Both the position numbers and the translations under genes were made by a program. This document shows, in pieces, positions 36,625 to 46,364 of a DNA stretch of 64,000 nt. Under the pieces are notes generated by a model. The model had not been told where the DNA came from. It saw only the letters and a list, made by a program, of their open reading frames with translations, and did not search any database. The stretch spans positions 62,001-126,000 of the forward strand of contig JAKISW010000002.1 of the NCBI GenBank assembly GCA_021648375.1. Direction: 5' to 3'. Numbering within the stretch: position 1 is the first letter of the stretch; every line of letters begins with the position of its first letter. The stretch comes from Devosiaceae bacterium (GTDB lineage Bacteria; Pseudomonadota; Alphaproteobacteria; Rhizobiales; Devosiaceae).

Positions 36625-39351
36625 ATGGATCAAGCACCCTATAAATCTTCGTCAGAGCCTGAGGGGCAGGTAAAATCTGCCAAATCAGCAAAAATCAAAA
36701 CCAAACCATCTTCGGTTACCCCGATGATGGCCCAGTTCTTTGAAATAAAGGCTGTAAATCCGGGGTTTATATTATTTTACCGCATGGGCGACTTTTACGA
36801 ACTGTTTTTTGAAGACGCCGAAATTGCTGCTGGAGCGCTCGGTATTGCCCTGACCACAAGAGGAACACATATGGGCGAAAAAATTCCCATGTGCGGAGTG
36901 CCGGTGCGCGCCCATAAGGAGTATTTGCGCAAATTGATTTCCTTTGGCCACCGGGTGGCAATCTGTGAGCAAATGGAAAATCCGGCAGAGGCTAAAAAAC
37001 GCGGAGCGAAATCCGTTGTCCGGCGCGATGTGGTGCGTCTGGTAACTCCCGGCACCATTACCGAAGATGATTTGCTTGCCACTTCATCCAATAATTATCT
37101 TGGCGCCCTTTCCATGATTTCCCACGGGGAAACTGATTTTGCGCTGGCCTGGGCTGACATTTCCACCGGCGAGACTTTTGTTGCCGATATTGATGGGGAT
37201 CGTCTTGAAGACGAGTTGGGACGCCTTGATCTGGCAGAACTGATTTTAAGTGAAAAAACAGCACTGCATATTGAAGAAAACTCCTTAATTCCCACGGGTT
37301 TTATAAAACATCAGGCAATTTTAGAACCTGAATGTTTTCACAGTGACAAAGCCGTTGAGCGGCTGCAAAAAACATTTAGCACTCTTGATCAGGCCGAATT
37401 TACTCGCGCCGCCTGTTCCGCCCTTGGGGCATTACTTTTTTATGTGGGTCAGACTCAAAAGGCAGCTGGGCTTTCGTTGCGCGCTCCCTCTGTTGCGCCA
37501 TTAGAAGGGCGGATGCAGATTGACCTCGCCACATGGTCGTCTTTAGAGGTTCTTTTTACCAATCGCGGTGAAACAAAAGGCTCGCTTCGTCACGCCATTG
37601 ATAAAACCCTGACGGGTGCTGGCTCCAGATTATTATCCCGACGCTTAACGGCCCCTCTGGCTGATAAAGGTAAAATAATCCAGCGTCTCGACATGGTTGA
37701 TATTCTTGTGGGCGATGGCCTGTTTCGCCAACAATTGCGCGAAGCTCTGGCTGGTATGCCTGATATGAGCCGGCCTTTAACCCGACTTTGTCTGGGACGG
37801 GGTGGTCCGCGCGATTTGTTTCAGATTGCCATCGCGATTGATGGGGCCATAAAAGTTTTATCCTGCTTAGCGGAAAAAGATGACCTGCCAAAAGGTTTTG
37901 TCGATTTGGTGGCAATAGTTGCAAAAATCCCAAAAGAGCTTGCTGAGAAAATTCACCATACATTGATTGAAAACCCGCCACTGCTGGCTCGTGAGGGTGG
38001 ATTTGTTGCTCAAAATTGCCACGAAGAACTGGACAGGCAAAGGGAGTTGGCAACAAAAAGCCGCACCATTATCAGTCAGTTACAGGCTAACCTATGCGAG
38101 AAAACTGAAATAAAACCTCTAAAAATCAAGCATAATAATGTGCTTGGATATTTTGTTGAGGTGCCTGCCGCCCATGGCTCAAAACTTATGCAGGCCCCCT
38201 TTGATGCTGAGTTTATTCATCGCCAGACCATGGCCAATGCCATGCGCTTTACCACCGCAGAACTTGGCGAATTGCAGGGGCAGATCGCCACTGCTCAACA
38301 AAACGCCCTTGAAATTGAAACTGAAATATTTGAGCAATTGCTGGCAAAAACCATTGACCACAAAGAAGATTTGCGCAGCTGTGCCGATGCATTGGCCCGC
38401 ATTGATCTGACCTATGGCCTGGCAACATTGGCGGCGCAAAATTCCTATTGTCGTCCGACCATTGATAATTCGCTAAAGTTTCAAATTACCGGTGGCCGTC
38501 ATCCGGTGGTTGAACAAACTCTCTCAAATAGTGCAACCAGTTTTGTCGCTAATGATTGTGATCTTACGGGAATTGAGGGCGCAAAAGGCGGTGGTCAGTT
38601 ATGGTTGGTTACCGGCCCCAATATGGGAGGCAAATCCACATTTTTGCGCCAGAACGCATTGATTGCAATTTTGGCGCAGATCGGCTCGTTTGTTCCCGCC
38701 ACAACGGCTCATATTGGCATTGTTGACAGGTTATTTTCCAGAGTTGGAGCTTCCGATGATATTGCCCGAGGCCGCTCAACCTTTATGGTGGAGATGGTGG
38801 AGACGGCGACGATCCTAAATCGGGCTACAAAACGCTCACTGGTGATTTTGGATGAAATCGGACGCGGCACCGCCACTTTTGATGGGCTTTCCATCGCTTG
38901 GGCAACGGCAGAAGCTTTGCATCAAAGCAATGCCTGCCGGGCCTTGTTCGCCACACATTTTCATGAACTGACCTCACTGCCATCTATTTTGCCAAGGGTT
39001 TCAAACCACACGATGAAAGCACGCGAATGGCAGGGAAAAGTAGTGTTCTTACATGAAGTAGCAACAGGGGCAGCCGATCGCTCCTATGGAATTCAGGTGG
39101 CGCGCCTTGCAGGGCTTCCAGAAGAAGTTCTGGTGAGAGCCAGGCAAATTTTAACAATGCTGGAAAGTCAGGAAGGTGGATCAGCAGCAAAAATGCTAGA
39201 TGATCTGCCCCTGTTTACTCAAAAACCAAAACCGATGGAAAAATTAGTAAATCCTGTTGATGAAATGCTTGAAAAACTCCACCCGGATGAATTAACTCCT
39301 CTACAGGCCGTTGAATTTTTGTACAAACTTAAAAAGACCCATAAGGGCTAG
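36625..39351 (+). CDS. mutS: DNA mismatch repair protein MutS
   Basis: Recognises base mismatches and starts repair. About 908 residues from the ATG at 36625 (a TTG at 36622 is in frame). The mismatch-recognition Phe-x-Glu is in LFYRMGDFYELFFEDA near residue 55. Domains II-IV follow, with NNVLGYFVEVPAAH, then the ATPase with Walker A VTGPNMGGKSTFLRQNA near residue 670, SRVGASDDIARGRSTFMVEM, Walker B SLVILDEIGRGTATFDG near residue 745 and ALFATHFHELT. The C-terminal DELTPLQAVEFLYKLK is the dimerisation tail. The TAG stop forms the first bases of a structured repeat (39350 on). Confidence 0.98.
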   Translation: MDQAPYKSSSEPEGQVKSAKSAKIKTKPSSVTPMMAQFFEIKAVNPGFILFYRMGDFYELFFEDAEIAAGALGIALTTRGTHMGEKIPMCGVPVRAHKEYLRKLISFGHRVAICEQMENPAEAKKRGAKSVVRRDVVRLVTPGTITEDDLLATSSNNYLGALSMISHGETDFALAWADISTGETFVADIDGDRLEDELGRLDLAELILSEKTALHIEENSLIPTGFIKHQAILEPECFHSDKAVERLQKTFSTLDQAEFTRAACSALGALLFYVGQTQKAAGLSLRAPSVAPLEGRMQIDLATWSSLEVLFTNRGETKGSLRHAIDKTLTGAGSRLLSRRLTAPLADKGKIIQRLDMVDILVGDGLFRQQLREALAGMPDMSRPLTRLCLGRGGPRDLFQIAIAIDGAIKVLSCLAEKDDLPKGFVDLVAIVAKIPKELAEKIHHTLIENPPLLAREGGFVAQNCHEELDRQRELATKSRTIISQLQANLCEKTEIKPLKIKHNNVLGYFVEVPAAHGSKLMQAPFDAEFIHRQTMANAMRFTTAELGELQGQIATAQQNALEIETEIFEQLLAKTIDHKEDLRSCADALARIDLTYGLATLAAQNSYCRPTIDNSLKFQITGGRHPVVEQTLSNSATSFVANDCDLTGIEGAKGGGQLWLVTGPNMGGKSTFLRQNALIAILAQIGSFVPATTAHIGIVDRLFSRVGASDDIARGRSTFMVEMVETATILNRATKRSLVILDEIGRGTATFDGLSIAWATAEALHQSNACRALFATHFHELTSLPSILPRVSNHTMKAREWQGKVVFLHEVATGAADRSYGIQVARLAGLPEEVLVRARQILTMLESQEGGSAAKMLDDLPLFTQKPKPMEKLVNPVDEMLEKLHPDELTPLQAVEFLYKLKKTHKG

Positions 39352-39398
39352 AGCGTTTTCAGGATAGTTAAGTCCGGTTATCCGGTTCGAAAACGCGA
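39350..39398 (+). repeat. Structured intergenic repeat, short form (copy R2)
   Basis: The outer stem GCGTTTTC (39353-39360) pairs with GAAAACGC (39389-39396), and the inner stem GGATA (39362-39366) pairs with TATCC (39379-39383). The intervening GGTTC and the tail GATAAAACAAA match the copies near 57300-57575. The first base lies inside the mutS TAG stop. It fits the same fold as the array with different stem bases. Confidence 0.65.
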
Positions 39399-39411
39399 TA
39401 AAACAAAATTT

Positions 39412-39448
39412 AGAGCATAGGTTTTGATCTAATCAAAACCTATGCTCT
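39412..39448. terminator. Perfect 17-bp hairpin between mutS and glnD
   Basis: The arm at 39412-39428, which begins AGAGCATAGG, pairs perfectly with 39432-39448 across a three-base CTA loop. It follows repeat R2 directly and ends ten bases before glnD. No long T-run follows, so it may slow or end mutS transcripts, act as an RNA stabiliser, or belong to a larger mobile repeat. Parts (ATGCTCTA and TCAAAACCTA) recur near 4436-4453. Confidence 0.6.
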
Positions 39449-39457
39449 AGTTGGGGC

Positions 39458-42268
39458 ATGGTAATGATTGAGCAGGCAAAAACTAAAAAAATAGCGACCT
39501 TTTTTTCCCTGACGGATTCGAAGCAAATAATTTCACGTCTGCTGGAAAAAATTGGCGATGGTGATCCCGCCAGCCCTGCTTCACGCTCATTATTTCTGCA
39601 ATTGCTTAAAGATGAGCTGGAAAAGGCAAGAAAAGCAACAGAGATTGATCTTTTGGCTAACCGGCGTGGTGTGCGCTGTGCACAAAATCTCTCGGCCACC
39701 GAGGACGAGATTATTCGCTCTGTTCTTACCTTTGCGGTTGATCATGTATTTGCGGATGAGCGCAAAAATGACACACATGAAATCTGCATCGCAGCGGTTG
39801 GCGGTTATGGCAGGGGTACTCTTGCCCCCGGATCAGATATTGACCTGTTGTTTATTTTACCCTCCCAGCCCTGCGAACATTGTCAGGCAACTATCGAATA
39901 TGTGCTTTATATGCTTTGGGATCTTGGCCAGAAGGTTGGCCACGCGGTTCGCACCATGAATGAATGCCTTTTAATGGCCAAAACCGATATGACGGTACGC
40001 ACTGCTACCCTGGAATCCAGGTTTCTGGTTGGAAATCTAAGCCTGTTTAAAACCCTGGTTGAGCGTTTTAAAGTTGAGATTATTGCCGGAACCGGTCCCC
40101 AGTTTATTGATGCAAAGCTAGCCGAGCGAGATGTCCGTCATGAGGCATTTGGCAATACCCGCTATGTGGTTGAGCCAAATATCAAGGATGGCAAGGGGGG
40201 GTTGAGGGACTTAAATACCCTGTTCTGGATCGGTAAATATTTTTACTCGGTAAATTCCAACGCTGAACTGGTGAAAAAAGGCGTATTTACCCGTTCCGAA
40301 CTTCGGGTGTTTGAAAAAGCCGAGGATTTTTTATGGAGTGTTCGCTGCCATTTGCATTTTTTGACCGGCCGGGCGGAAGAAAAACTGCATTTTGATGTGC
40401 AGCCGGAAATGGCCCGTCGTCTGGATTTTGCCGATCGCGCCGGAATGTTAAGCGTTGAAAGATTTATGAAGCGCTATTTTTTAGTAGCCAAGGATGTTGG
40501 GGATTTAACCCGCCTGTTTTGCGCATCTTTAGAATTCTCCCATGCCAAAAAGCCCGATCTATTGGGGCGCTTCCTATCTAACTGGCATAAGGGCACTCGA
40601 AAAATTGAAGGGGAAAAAGATTTTGTGGTGGAACGCGGACGCATCAATACATCCCATGGTGGAGTGTTTGCTGACAACCCCATAAACCTGATCAGAATAT
40701 TCTGGCTGGCAGCGAGGGAGGGAATTTTGTTTCACCCCGAAGCCCTAAAGCAGATTTCCAGATCCCTGGGCTTGATCACCACCTCATTGCGCAACGATAA
40801 AAAAGCCAACAGATTATTTTTGGAAATTCTCACCAATCATAAATCCGCAGAACGAATATTGCGTCGGATGAATGAGAGTGGAGTGCTGGGGAAATTTGTG
40901 CCCGAATTTGGTAAAATTGTCGCCCTGATGCAGTTTAATATGTATCACCATTATACGGTAGATGAGCATCTAATTCGCTCGATTGGCGTAATGGCAGGGA
41001 TCGTAGGTGGTAAATATAAAGAGGAATTGCCGCTGACCCACGAATTATTACCAACCCTGAGCGATACTAAATTGTTGTTTGTTGCGCTTTTTTTGCACGA
41101 TATTGCCAAGGGTCGCAAAGAAGATCATTCCATTGCGGGAGAAAAAATTGCCCGCAAGCTCTGCCCTCGTTTTGGCCTGACACCACCCGAAATTGAAACG
41201 GTCGCCTGGCTTATTCGCTACCATCTGATTATGTCCGAAATTTCCCAGTCCCGCGATATCCAAGACCCGGAAACCGCTCACTCATTTGCTCAACTGGTGC
41301 AAAGCCCCAATAGGCTGGCTTTGCTGATGATTTTAACCGCCTGCGATATTCGCGCCGTTGGCCCCGGCGTATGGACAGGCTGGAAAGGCTCGCTTTTGCG
41401 ATCTCTTTATTATGCCACCGAGCCGCTGCTTTCCGGGGGCCATTCCAAGGTCAATCATAAAGAGCGGTTGGTGGAGGTAAAATCTGCTTTGATTGAAGCT
41501 CTTTTGGCTCTTGATAGCGGCTGGACCAAAACCGGCATTGAGGCCTATATTGCACGCCATTATTCCCCCTATTGGCTCAGAACCGACCCGGTATTGCAGA
41601 TTGAGCACGCGAAAATGGTGGCCAGAGCCGACAAAAACAACCAGAGTTTTTGTGGAAATTGTTCGGTCAGGTCTTTTGAGGGCATAACAGAAGTTTCTTT
41701 TTATACTGCCGATCACCCCAGATTATTATCTTTTATTGCCGCTGCCTGCACCCTTTCTCAAGCTTCAATTGTTGGCGCTCATATTTCTTCCATGCGCGAT
41801 GGTTATGCTCTGGATACTTTGCGTTTGCGCCGTTCATTCAATTCTGATGAAGACGAAAAAATCCGTGCCGTGCGGGTTATTGATACGGTCAAACGATTGT
41901 TGGATGGCACTAAAACAATTCCACAAAATCTTGGCGCTGATTCACGGCTGAACAAACGATTAAAACCCTTTAAACTTCCCCCCGATATTCAGATTTCTAA
42001 TGGCTTGTCACAAAAATTCACTGTGATTGAAGTTTCAGGCCTCGATCGTGCCGGACTGTTATATGATTTGACGAGACAATTGGCTGATTTGAATTTAACT
42101 ATCGGTTCGGCCCATATCGGCACCTATGGGGAAAAGGCAGTGGATGTCTTTTATGTTACTGATTTAACCGGCGCAAAAATATCTGACCCGGCCCGTCAGA
42201 AAAAGATTAAACGCTCATTATTGTCGGTTTTAGCGACCATACCTGAAGTAAAAGCGGTTAAAGTATGA
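39458..42268 (+). CDS. glnD: Bifunctional uridylyltransferase/uridylyl-removing enzyme GlnD
   Basis: Nitrogen sensor that adds or removes UMP on PII proteins in response to glutamine. 936 residues from the first ATG; the ATG at 39464 has better spacing from GGGG (39453-39456). The nucleotidyltransferase motif is AAVGGYGRGTLAPGSDIDLL near residue 115. The GlnD-UR HD domain has FLHDIAKGRKEDHS near residue 550, and two ACT domains follow (about 750-830 and 865-935; VIEVSGLDRAGLLYDLTRQL). All expected domains are intact. It overlaps murJ by four bases (ATGA). Confidence 0.97.
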   Translation: MVMIEQAKTKKIATFFSLTDSKQIISRLLEKIGDGDPASPASRSLFLQLLKDELEKARKATEIDLLANRRGVRCAQNLSATEDEIIRSVLTFAVDHVFADERKNDTHEICIAAVGGYGRGTLAPGSDIDLLFILPSQPCEHCQATIEYVLYMLWDLGQKVGHAVRTMNECLLMAKTDMTVRTATLESRFLVGNLSLFKTLVERFKVEIIAGTGPQFIDAKLAERDVRHEAFGNTRYVVEPNIKDGKGGLRDLNTLFWIGKYFYSVNSNAELVKKGVFTRSELRVFEKAEDFLWSVRCHLHFLTGRAEEKLHFDVQPEMARRLDFADRAGMLSVERFMKRYFLVAKDVGDLTRLFCASLEFSHAKKPDLLGRFLSNWHKGTRKIEGEKDFVVERGRINTSHGGVFADNPINLIRIFWLAAREGILFHPEALKQISRSLGLITTSLRNDKKANRLFLEILTNHKSAERILRRMNESGVLGKFVPEFGKIVALMQFNMYHHYTVDEHLIRSIGVMAGIVGGKYKEELPLTHELLPTLSDTKLLFVALFLHDIAKGRKEDHSIAGEKIARKLCPRFGLTPPEIETVAWLIRYHLIMSEISQSRDIQDPETAHSFAQLVQSPNRLALLMILTACDIRAVGPGVWTGWKGSLLRSLYYATEPLLSGGHSKVNHKERLVEVKSALIEALLALDSGWTKTGIEAYIARHYSPYWLRTDPVLQIEHAKMVARADKNNQSFCGNCSVRSFEGITEVSFYTADHPRLLSFIAAACTLSQASIVGAHISSMRDGYALDTLRLRRSFNSDEDEKIRAVRVIDTVKRLLDGTKTIPQNLGADSRLNKRLKPFKLPPDIQISNGLSQKFTVIEVSGLDRAGLLYDLTRQLADLNLTIGSAHIGTYGEKAVDVFYVTDLTGAKISDPARQKKIKRSLLSVLATIPEVKAVKV

Positions 42269-43824
42269 ACCTGTATAAAAATTTCTTTTCAGTCGGGTCC
42301 ATGACCCTGCTTTCAAGAATAATGGGCTTTGTCCGCGATATTTTGATTGCCGGCCTGCTTGGCACCTCTATGGCCGCCGATGCCTTTTTTGCCGCTTTTC
42401 GTTTTCCAAACCTGTTTAGGCGCTTATTTGCAGAAGGGGCTTTTAATGCCGCCTTTATCCCGCTTTTTTCCGGGGTGTTAGAGCGCGAAGGCGAGGAGGC
42501 GGCAGGTCGTTTTGCCGCCAGAATAATATCATGGTTGGTCTTGTTTTTATTTGGTGTTTTGATCCTTGCCGAAATTTTTATGCCCCAGATCATGGCCTGG
42601 TTTGTTCCCGGCTTTGTTGAGGATGAGGAAAAATTTAATTTCACGGTTCTGCTGGCACGCATCTGTTTTCCCTATTTGGCCCTGATGTCTGTAATGTCGG
42701 CTTATGGGGCTATGTTGAACGGCTTGGGCAAGTTTCTTGCCGCAGCTTTTGCTCCGGTTATGCTCAACATTGTGCTGGTTATCATTCTGGGGTTTTTGGT
42801 ATTTTTTATTGCAGACAAGCCAGCCGGAGCAGTGTTTTTGGCCCTTGGGGTAATCATTGGTGGTTTTGCCCAGGTGGCAATCGTAGTTTGGGCCCTGTAT
42901 AAAACCGGCCTTTTTCCTTATTTGCGCTGGCCGGTTTTTGGTCGCGATATTGCGCGATTTTTTGCGTTGGCGTTACCGGTTATGTTTTCTGGTGGCATCA
43001 CCCAGATCAACATTTTTGTCGGCACGATAATCGCCTCGGGAGCGGCCTCCACAATTTCATACCTTTATTATGCGGACCGGCTTTATCAATTGCCTTTGGG
43101 CATAATTGGCATTGCCATCGGGGTGGTGTTGCTGCCTGAACTTTCCCGCCATGTAAAAGGCAATCGTCCGCATCAAGCTGCATTAGCTCAGGAAAAATCT
43201 CTGTTTTTAGCCATGATGTTATGCCTGCCTGCCGCCGCTGCCCTGTTTGTTATGGCCAAACCTATTGTTCAGGTTCTGTTTGAGCGTGGAGCCTTTGATG
43301 CAACTGCAACCCTTGCCACCGCCTCAGCGCTCAGCGCTTTTTCTTTAGGCCTGCCTGCCTTTGTTTTGATCAAGATTTTTCAACCCGGATTTTTTGCTCG
43401 CGAAGATACTATGACCCCAACCATTCTGGCGGCGATTTCCGTAGTTATAAATATAGTCATTTCTCTTGTGCTGTTTCCCGCTTTAGCCCAGACAGCAATT
43501 GCCATTGCAACCAGTATAGCGGCTTGGTTCAATGCGCTTTTTCTGATGGGAATATTGGCCTGGCGGGGGCATTTTTCTTTGCGTAACAAAGAGTTGCGCC
43601 ATCATATTATGTTTGTTTTAGCCAGTATGATTATGCTTGTTATATTGTGGGTGCTGGGGAATTTGTTCGGAGAAGCTTTGTATGGTTCCGGTTCCACTTT
43701 GTTGCAGTTTGGTGTGCTGGGTCTGGTGCTAACCATTGGCATGATTGCCTATTTTGCATTGTTGCACCTGTTTGGTGTGGTGAGACTAAATCAATTATCA
43801 CAACAGTTCAGGGCCTTAAAATAG
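42265..43824 (+). CDS. murJ: Lipid II flippase MurJ
   Basis: Integral membrane protein that flips lipid II for peptidoglycan synthesis. The 519-residue protein has about fourteen hydrophobic segments. The N-terminus FFSVGSMTLLSRIMGFVRDIL is the family signature, followed by AADAFFAAFRFPNLFRRLFAEGAF near residue 37, where the functional Arg residues lie, and GGITQINIFVGTIIASG near residue 245. The central cavity Asp and Arg positions appear present. Its ATGA overlap with glnD indicates coupling, and trpS follows after about 100 bases, the usual order in Hyphomicrobiales. Confidence 0.96.
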   Translation: MNLYKNFFSVGSMTLLSRIMGFVRDILIAGLLGTSMAADAFFAAFRFPNLFRRLFAEGAFNAAFIPLFSGVLEREGEEAAGRFAARIISWLVLFLFGVLILAEIFMPQIMAWFVPGFVEDEEKFNFTVLLARICFPYLALMSVMSAYGAMLNGLGKFLAAAFAPVMLNIVLVIILGFLVFFIADKPAGAVFLALGVIIGGFAQVAIVVWALYKTGLFPYLRWPVFGRDIARFFALALPVMFSGGITQINIFVGTIIASGAASTISYLYYADRLYQLPLGIIGIAIGVVLLPELSRHVKGNRPHQAALAQEKSLFLAMMLCLPAAAALFVMAKPIVQVLFERGAFDATATLATASALSAFSLGLPAFVLIKIFQPGFFAREDTMTPTILAAISVVINIVISLVLFPALAQTAIAIATSIAAWFNALFLMGILAWRGHFSLRNKELRHHIMFVLASMIMLVILWVLGNLFGEALYGSGSTLLQFGVLGLVLTIGMIAYFALLHLFGVVRLNQLSQQFRALK

Positions 43825-43925
43825 TTTTATAATTATTCAAAATCGCCGTTAAGCTTGCAAATTTCAGCTATGTTGGGCAATAACTCAAAAAATATTTCTA
43901 TCGGTACAATTTAGGATTTCAACTA

Positions 43926-44960
43926 ATGAGCAGTTTTCCCTTGCGCGTATTTTCCGGCATCAAACCTTCAGGCGATTTGCATCTGGGAAATTATTTAGGT
44001 GCCATTAAGCGCTTTGTTCCCCTGCAAAAAACCCACGCCTGCATATATTGTGTTGTTGATCTGCATGCGATCACCGTCTGGCAGGACCCGGCGGACTTAA
44101 AGCGGGCCACCTATGAAGTCGCGGCTGCTTATCTGGCCGCTGGTGTTGATCCCAAAAGCCATATTATCTTTAATCAGTCGCAGGTGATTGAACATTCAGA
44201 ATTAGCCTGGATTTTCAATTGTGTGGCGCGTATGGGCTGGATGCAGCGCATGACCCAGTTTAAGGATAAGGCCGGCAAAAACTCTCAAAACGTATCCCTT
44301 GGCCTTTTTGCCTATCCCTCTTTAATGGCCGCGGACATTTTACTTTATAAATCTACCCATGTTCCGGTGGGAGAAGATCAAAAACAACATCTGGAATTAA
44401 CTCGGGATATTGCACAGAAATTCAACAATGATTTTGCCACCTCCATAAAGGATAATGCCTATGATGCTGATTTTTTTCCCCTTTCAGAGCCGGTAATAAC
44501 CGGACCGGCAACCAAGGTGCTTTCGTTACGGGACGGCACTAAAAAAATGTCAAAATCCGAGGCATCTTCCATGGCCACCATCTATATGCTTGATGATGCG
44601 GATGCTATTGCCAAAAAGATCAAAAAAGCCAAATCTGACCCGGAACCATTGCCCAGCGAAACCGATGGATTAAAGGATCGGCCAGAAGCGGCCAATCTGG
44701 TGGGCATTTATGCCTCCCTTGCCGATATGTCCCAGCAGCAGGTGCTGGATCAGTTTGGTGGCAAAGGGTTTGGAACATTTAAGCCCGCATTGGCTGAACT
44801 TGCCGTTGAAAGCCTTTCTCCAATTGCCTCTGAGATGCGTCGCTATCTGGCAGAACCTGATATTATTGAAGAAATTTTGAAAGATGGCGCTAACCGGGCC
44901 GGCGATATAGCCAAAAATACCATGCGCGAAGTGCGCAATATTGTCGGATTTGTCGGTTAA
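43926..44960 (+). CDS. trpS: Tryptophan-tRNA ligase
   Basis: Charges tRNA-Trp. The 344-residue class I synthetase has the HIGH-type motif [16 protein letters not shown] near residue 11, [27 protein letters not shown]..., [18 protein letters not shown] near residue 142, and the KMSKS motif [13 protein letters not shown] near residue 200. These agree with the bacterial TrpRS family. No trp-codon leader peptide was seen upstream. The next gene, a universal stress protein, begins about 110 bases later. Confidence 0.97.
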   Translation: MSSFPLRVFSGIKPSGDLHLGNYLGAIKRFVPLQKTHACIYCVVDLHAITVWQDPADLKRATYEVAAAYLAAGVDPKSHIIFNQSQVIEHSELAWIFNCVARMGWMQRMTQFKDKAGKNSQNVSLGLFAYPSLMAADILLYKSTHVPVGEDQKQHLELTRDIAQKFNNDFATSIKDNAYDADFFPLSEPVITGPATKVLSLRDGTKKMSKSEASSMATIYMLDDADAIAKKIKKAKSDPEPLPSETDGLKDRPEAANLVGIYASLADMSQQQVLDQFGGKGFGTFKPALAELAVESLSPIASEMRRYLAEPDIIEEILKDGANRAGDIAKNTMREVRNIVGFVG

Positions 44961-45069
44961 AATATCAGGTGATCTGACTGATAAAATTACAAATTTTGCA
45001 TTGCGCTTGCTGTTTTTTTAACAAAATGCCAGCATGTCGCTCGATTGAAAAAGCTTGGCGGTGGCGGTT

Positions 45070-45564
45070 ATGAGCAAATACAACGAAGCCTGTAAAGGCG
45101 AATATAAACGAAAATTCCTTGTGGTAATTGATGAAACCGGGGAATGTGATCGCGCGGTTACCTTTGCCGCCTATCGGGTTTTGCGCACCGGTGGCACGGT
45201 GGCGTTGCTTTCGATAATTGGCAACGAGCAATTTCAACATTGGCTGGGGGTCGAAAATATATTGCGTGCCGAAGCCCTGGAAAAAGCTGAGGAATTGCTG
45301 GAAGAACGAGCAAAGCATATTGCTGAAATTGGTGATATCAAGGTTGAAAAACACGTGCGTGAGGGAAGAAAAGCCGAAGAAATTGAAGCGCTTATCAACG
45401 AAGACAAAGATATCGCAATTTTGGTTCTGGCTGCTGGAATTTCTTCTGATGGTCCCGGGCCGCTGGTATCATCTTTTGCCGGACGCGGTGCCAACGCCCT
45501 GCCGATTCCGGTAACGATTATTCCAGGTGGCGTCAGTGATGAGCACATAATCTCCCTTTGTTAA
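45070..45564 (+). CDS. Universal stress protein (UspA family)
   Basis: About 164 residues from the ATG at 45070; the frame is open to 45055. The Usp fold is visible as KFLVVIDETGECDRAVTFAAYR near residue 12, a central acidic helix (AEALEKAEELLEERAKHIAEI) and DIAILVLAAGIS near residue 115. The expected G-2x-G-9x-G(S/T) nucleotide motif is incomplete (SSDGPGPLVSSFAGRG), so ATP binding is uncertain. Position between trpS and the nifU-like gene is conserved in Hyphomicrobiales. Confidence 0.87.
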   Translation: MSKYNEACKGEYKRKFLVVIDETGECDRAVTFAAYRVLRTGGTVALLSIIGNEQFQHWLGVENILRAEALEKAEELLEERAKHIAEIGDIKVEKHVREGRKAEEIEALINEDKDIAILVLAAGISSDGPGPLVSSFAGRGANALPIPVTIIPGGVSDEHIISLC

Positions 45565-45664
45565 TGCTTGTATTATGACTTATTAGAACCCAATTCAGAT
45601 TAACGACAGGTCTAAGTTTTGAACCTAAACTTACCCCTTCACTTTTTTGGAATTTAGTACTATA

Positions 45665-45679
45665 TTGGAATGGTTCTAA
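45665..45679. promoter_or_regulatory. Palindromic operator candidate upstream of the Nfu gene
   Basis: TTGGAATGGTTCTAA is an imperfect palindrome with TTNGAA/TTCTAA arms 60 bases before the Nfu start. It resembles the iron-control elements bound by the Fur-family protein Irr in Hyphomicrobiales. The match is not exact and could be chance. Confidence 0.3.
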
Positions 45680-45738
45680 TCTTTGCGTTTTGCGAAATTA
45701 GCAATTACGCAAAACAAATCATCAGGAATAAATCAAAA

Positions 45739-46305
45739 ATGTTTATTCAAACCGAAGCGACGCCAAATCCTTCCACTTTGAAATTTTTGCCCGGTCGTGA
45801 AGTGCTGGTTGGAGAGCCGTGCGAGTTTCGCGATCCGTCAGAGGCTGTCATTTCTCCCCTGGGAGAAGAATTGTTCCAGATCGAAGGTGTTACCGGAGTG
45901 TTTTTGGGGTCTGATTTTATTTCAGTAACCAAGGATGAGGCCGACTGGTCCCATATCAAACCCGCTATTTTGGGGGCGATTATGGAGCACTTTTTGTCCG
46001 GAAAGCCAATTATAAATGAGGGCGTTGATCAAAATCTGCAAAATTCAGAAGAGGAATTTTTTGATGAGGCCGATGCCGAAATGGTTGAAATAATTAAAGA
46101 ATTGCTTGAAACTCGTGTTCGCCCTGCGGTGGCTATGGATGGTGGAGATATTATTTTTCGCGGATTTAAGCAGGGTGTGGTTTTTCTAAAAATGCAGGGC
46201 GCCTGCGCCGGTTGTCCCTCTTCTACCGCCACTTTAAAAAACGGTATTGAAAATCTTTTGCGCCATTTTGTGCCCGGTGTCGAAGAAGTGCGCCAGACGG
46301 TTTAG
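45739..46305 (+). CDS. NifU/Nfu-type iron-sulfur scaffold protein
   Basis: Iron-sulfur cluster carrier. About 188 residues from the ATG at 45739 (MFIQTEATPNPSTLKFLPG is the Nfu N-domain start; the frame extends to 45670 but that part is not typical). The C-terminal NifU-like domain contains VAMDGGDIIFRGF and the cluster-binding Cys-x-x-Cys in MQGACAGCPSSTATLKNGIE near residue 155. The C-terminal VPGVEEVRQTV is usual. This form is closer to mitochondrial NFU1 than to NifU of nitrogenase clusters. An iron-responsive operator may precede it. Confidence 0.93.
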   Translation: MFIQTEATPNPSTLKFLPGREVLVGEPCEFRDPSEAVISPLGEELFQIEGVTGVFLGSDFISVTKDEADWSHIKPAILGAIMEHFLSGKPIINEGVDQNLQNSEEEFFDEADAEMVEIIKELLETRVRPAVAMDGGDIIFRGFKQGVVFLKMQGACAGCPSSTATLKNGIENLLRHFVPGVEEVRQTV

Positions 46306-46364
46306 GTTCAAGTGGCCTTTCCCCTAACAGGTGAAATAACCGGATAAAACGGCGAGCAGATTTT

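Noticed and set aside
45670..45738. Longer Nfu protein starting at 45670
   Set aside because: The extra 23 residues do not fit the family, whose start MFIQTE.TPNP is at 45739, and would overlap the palindrome.
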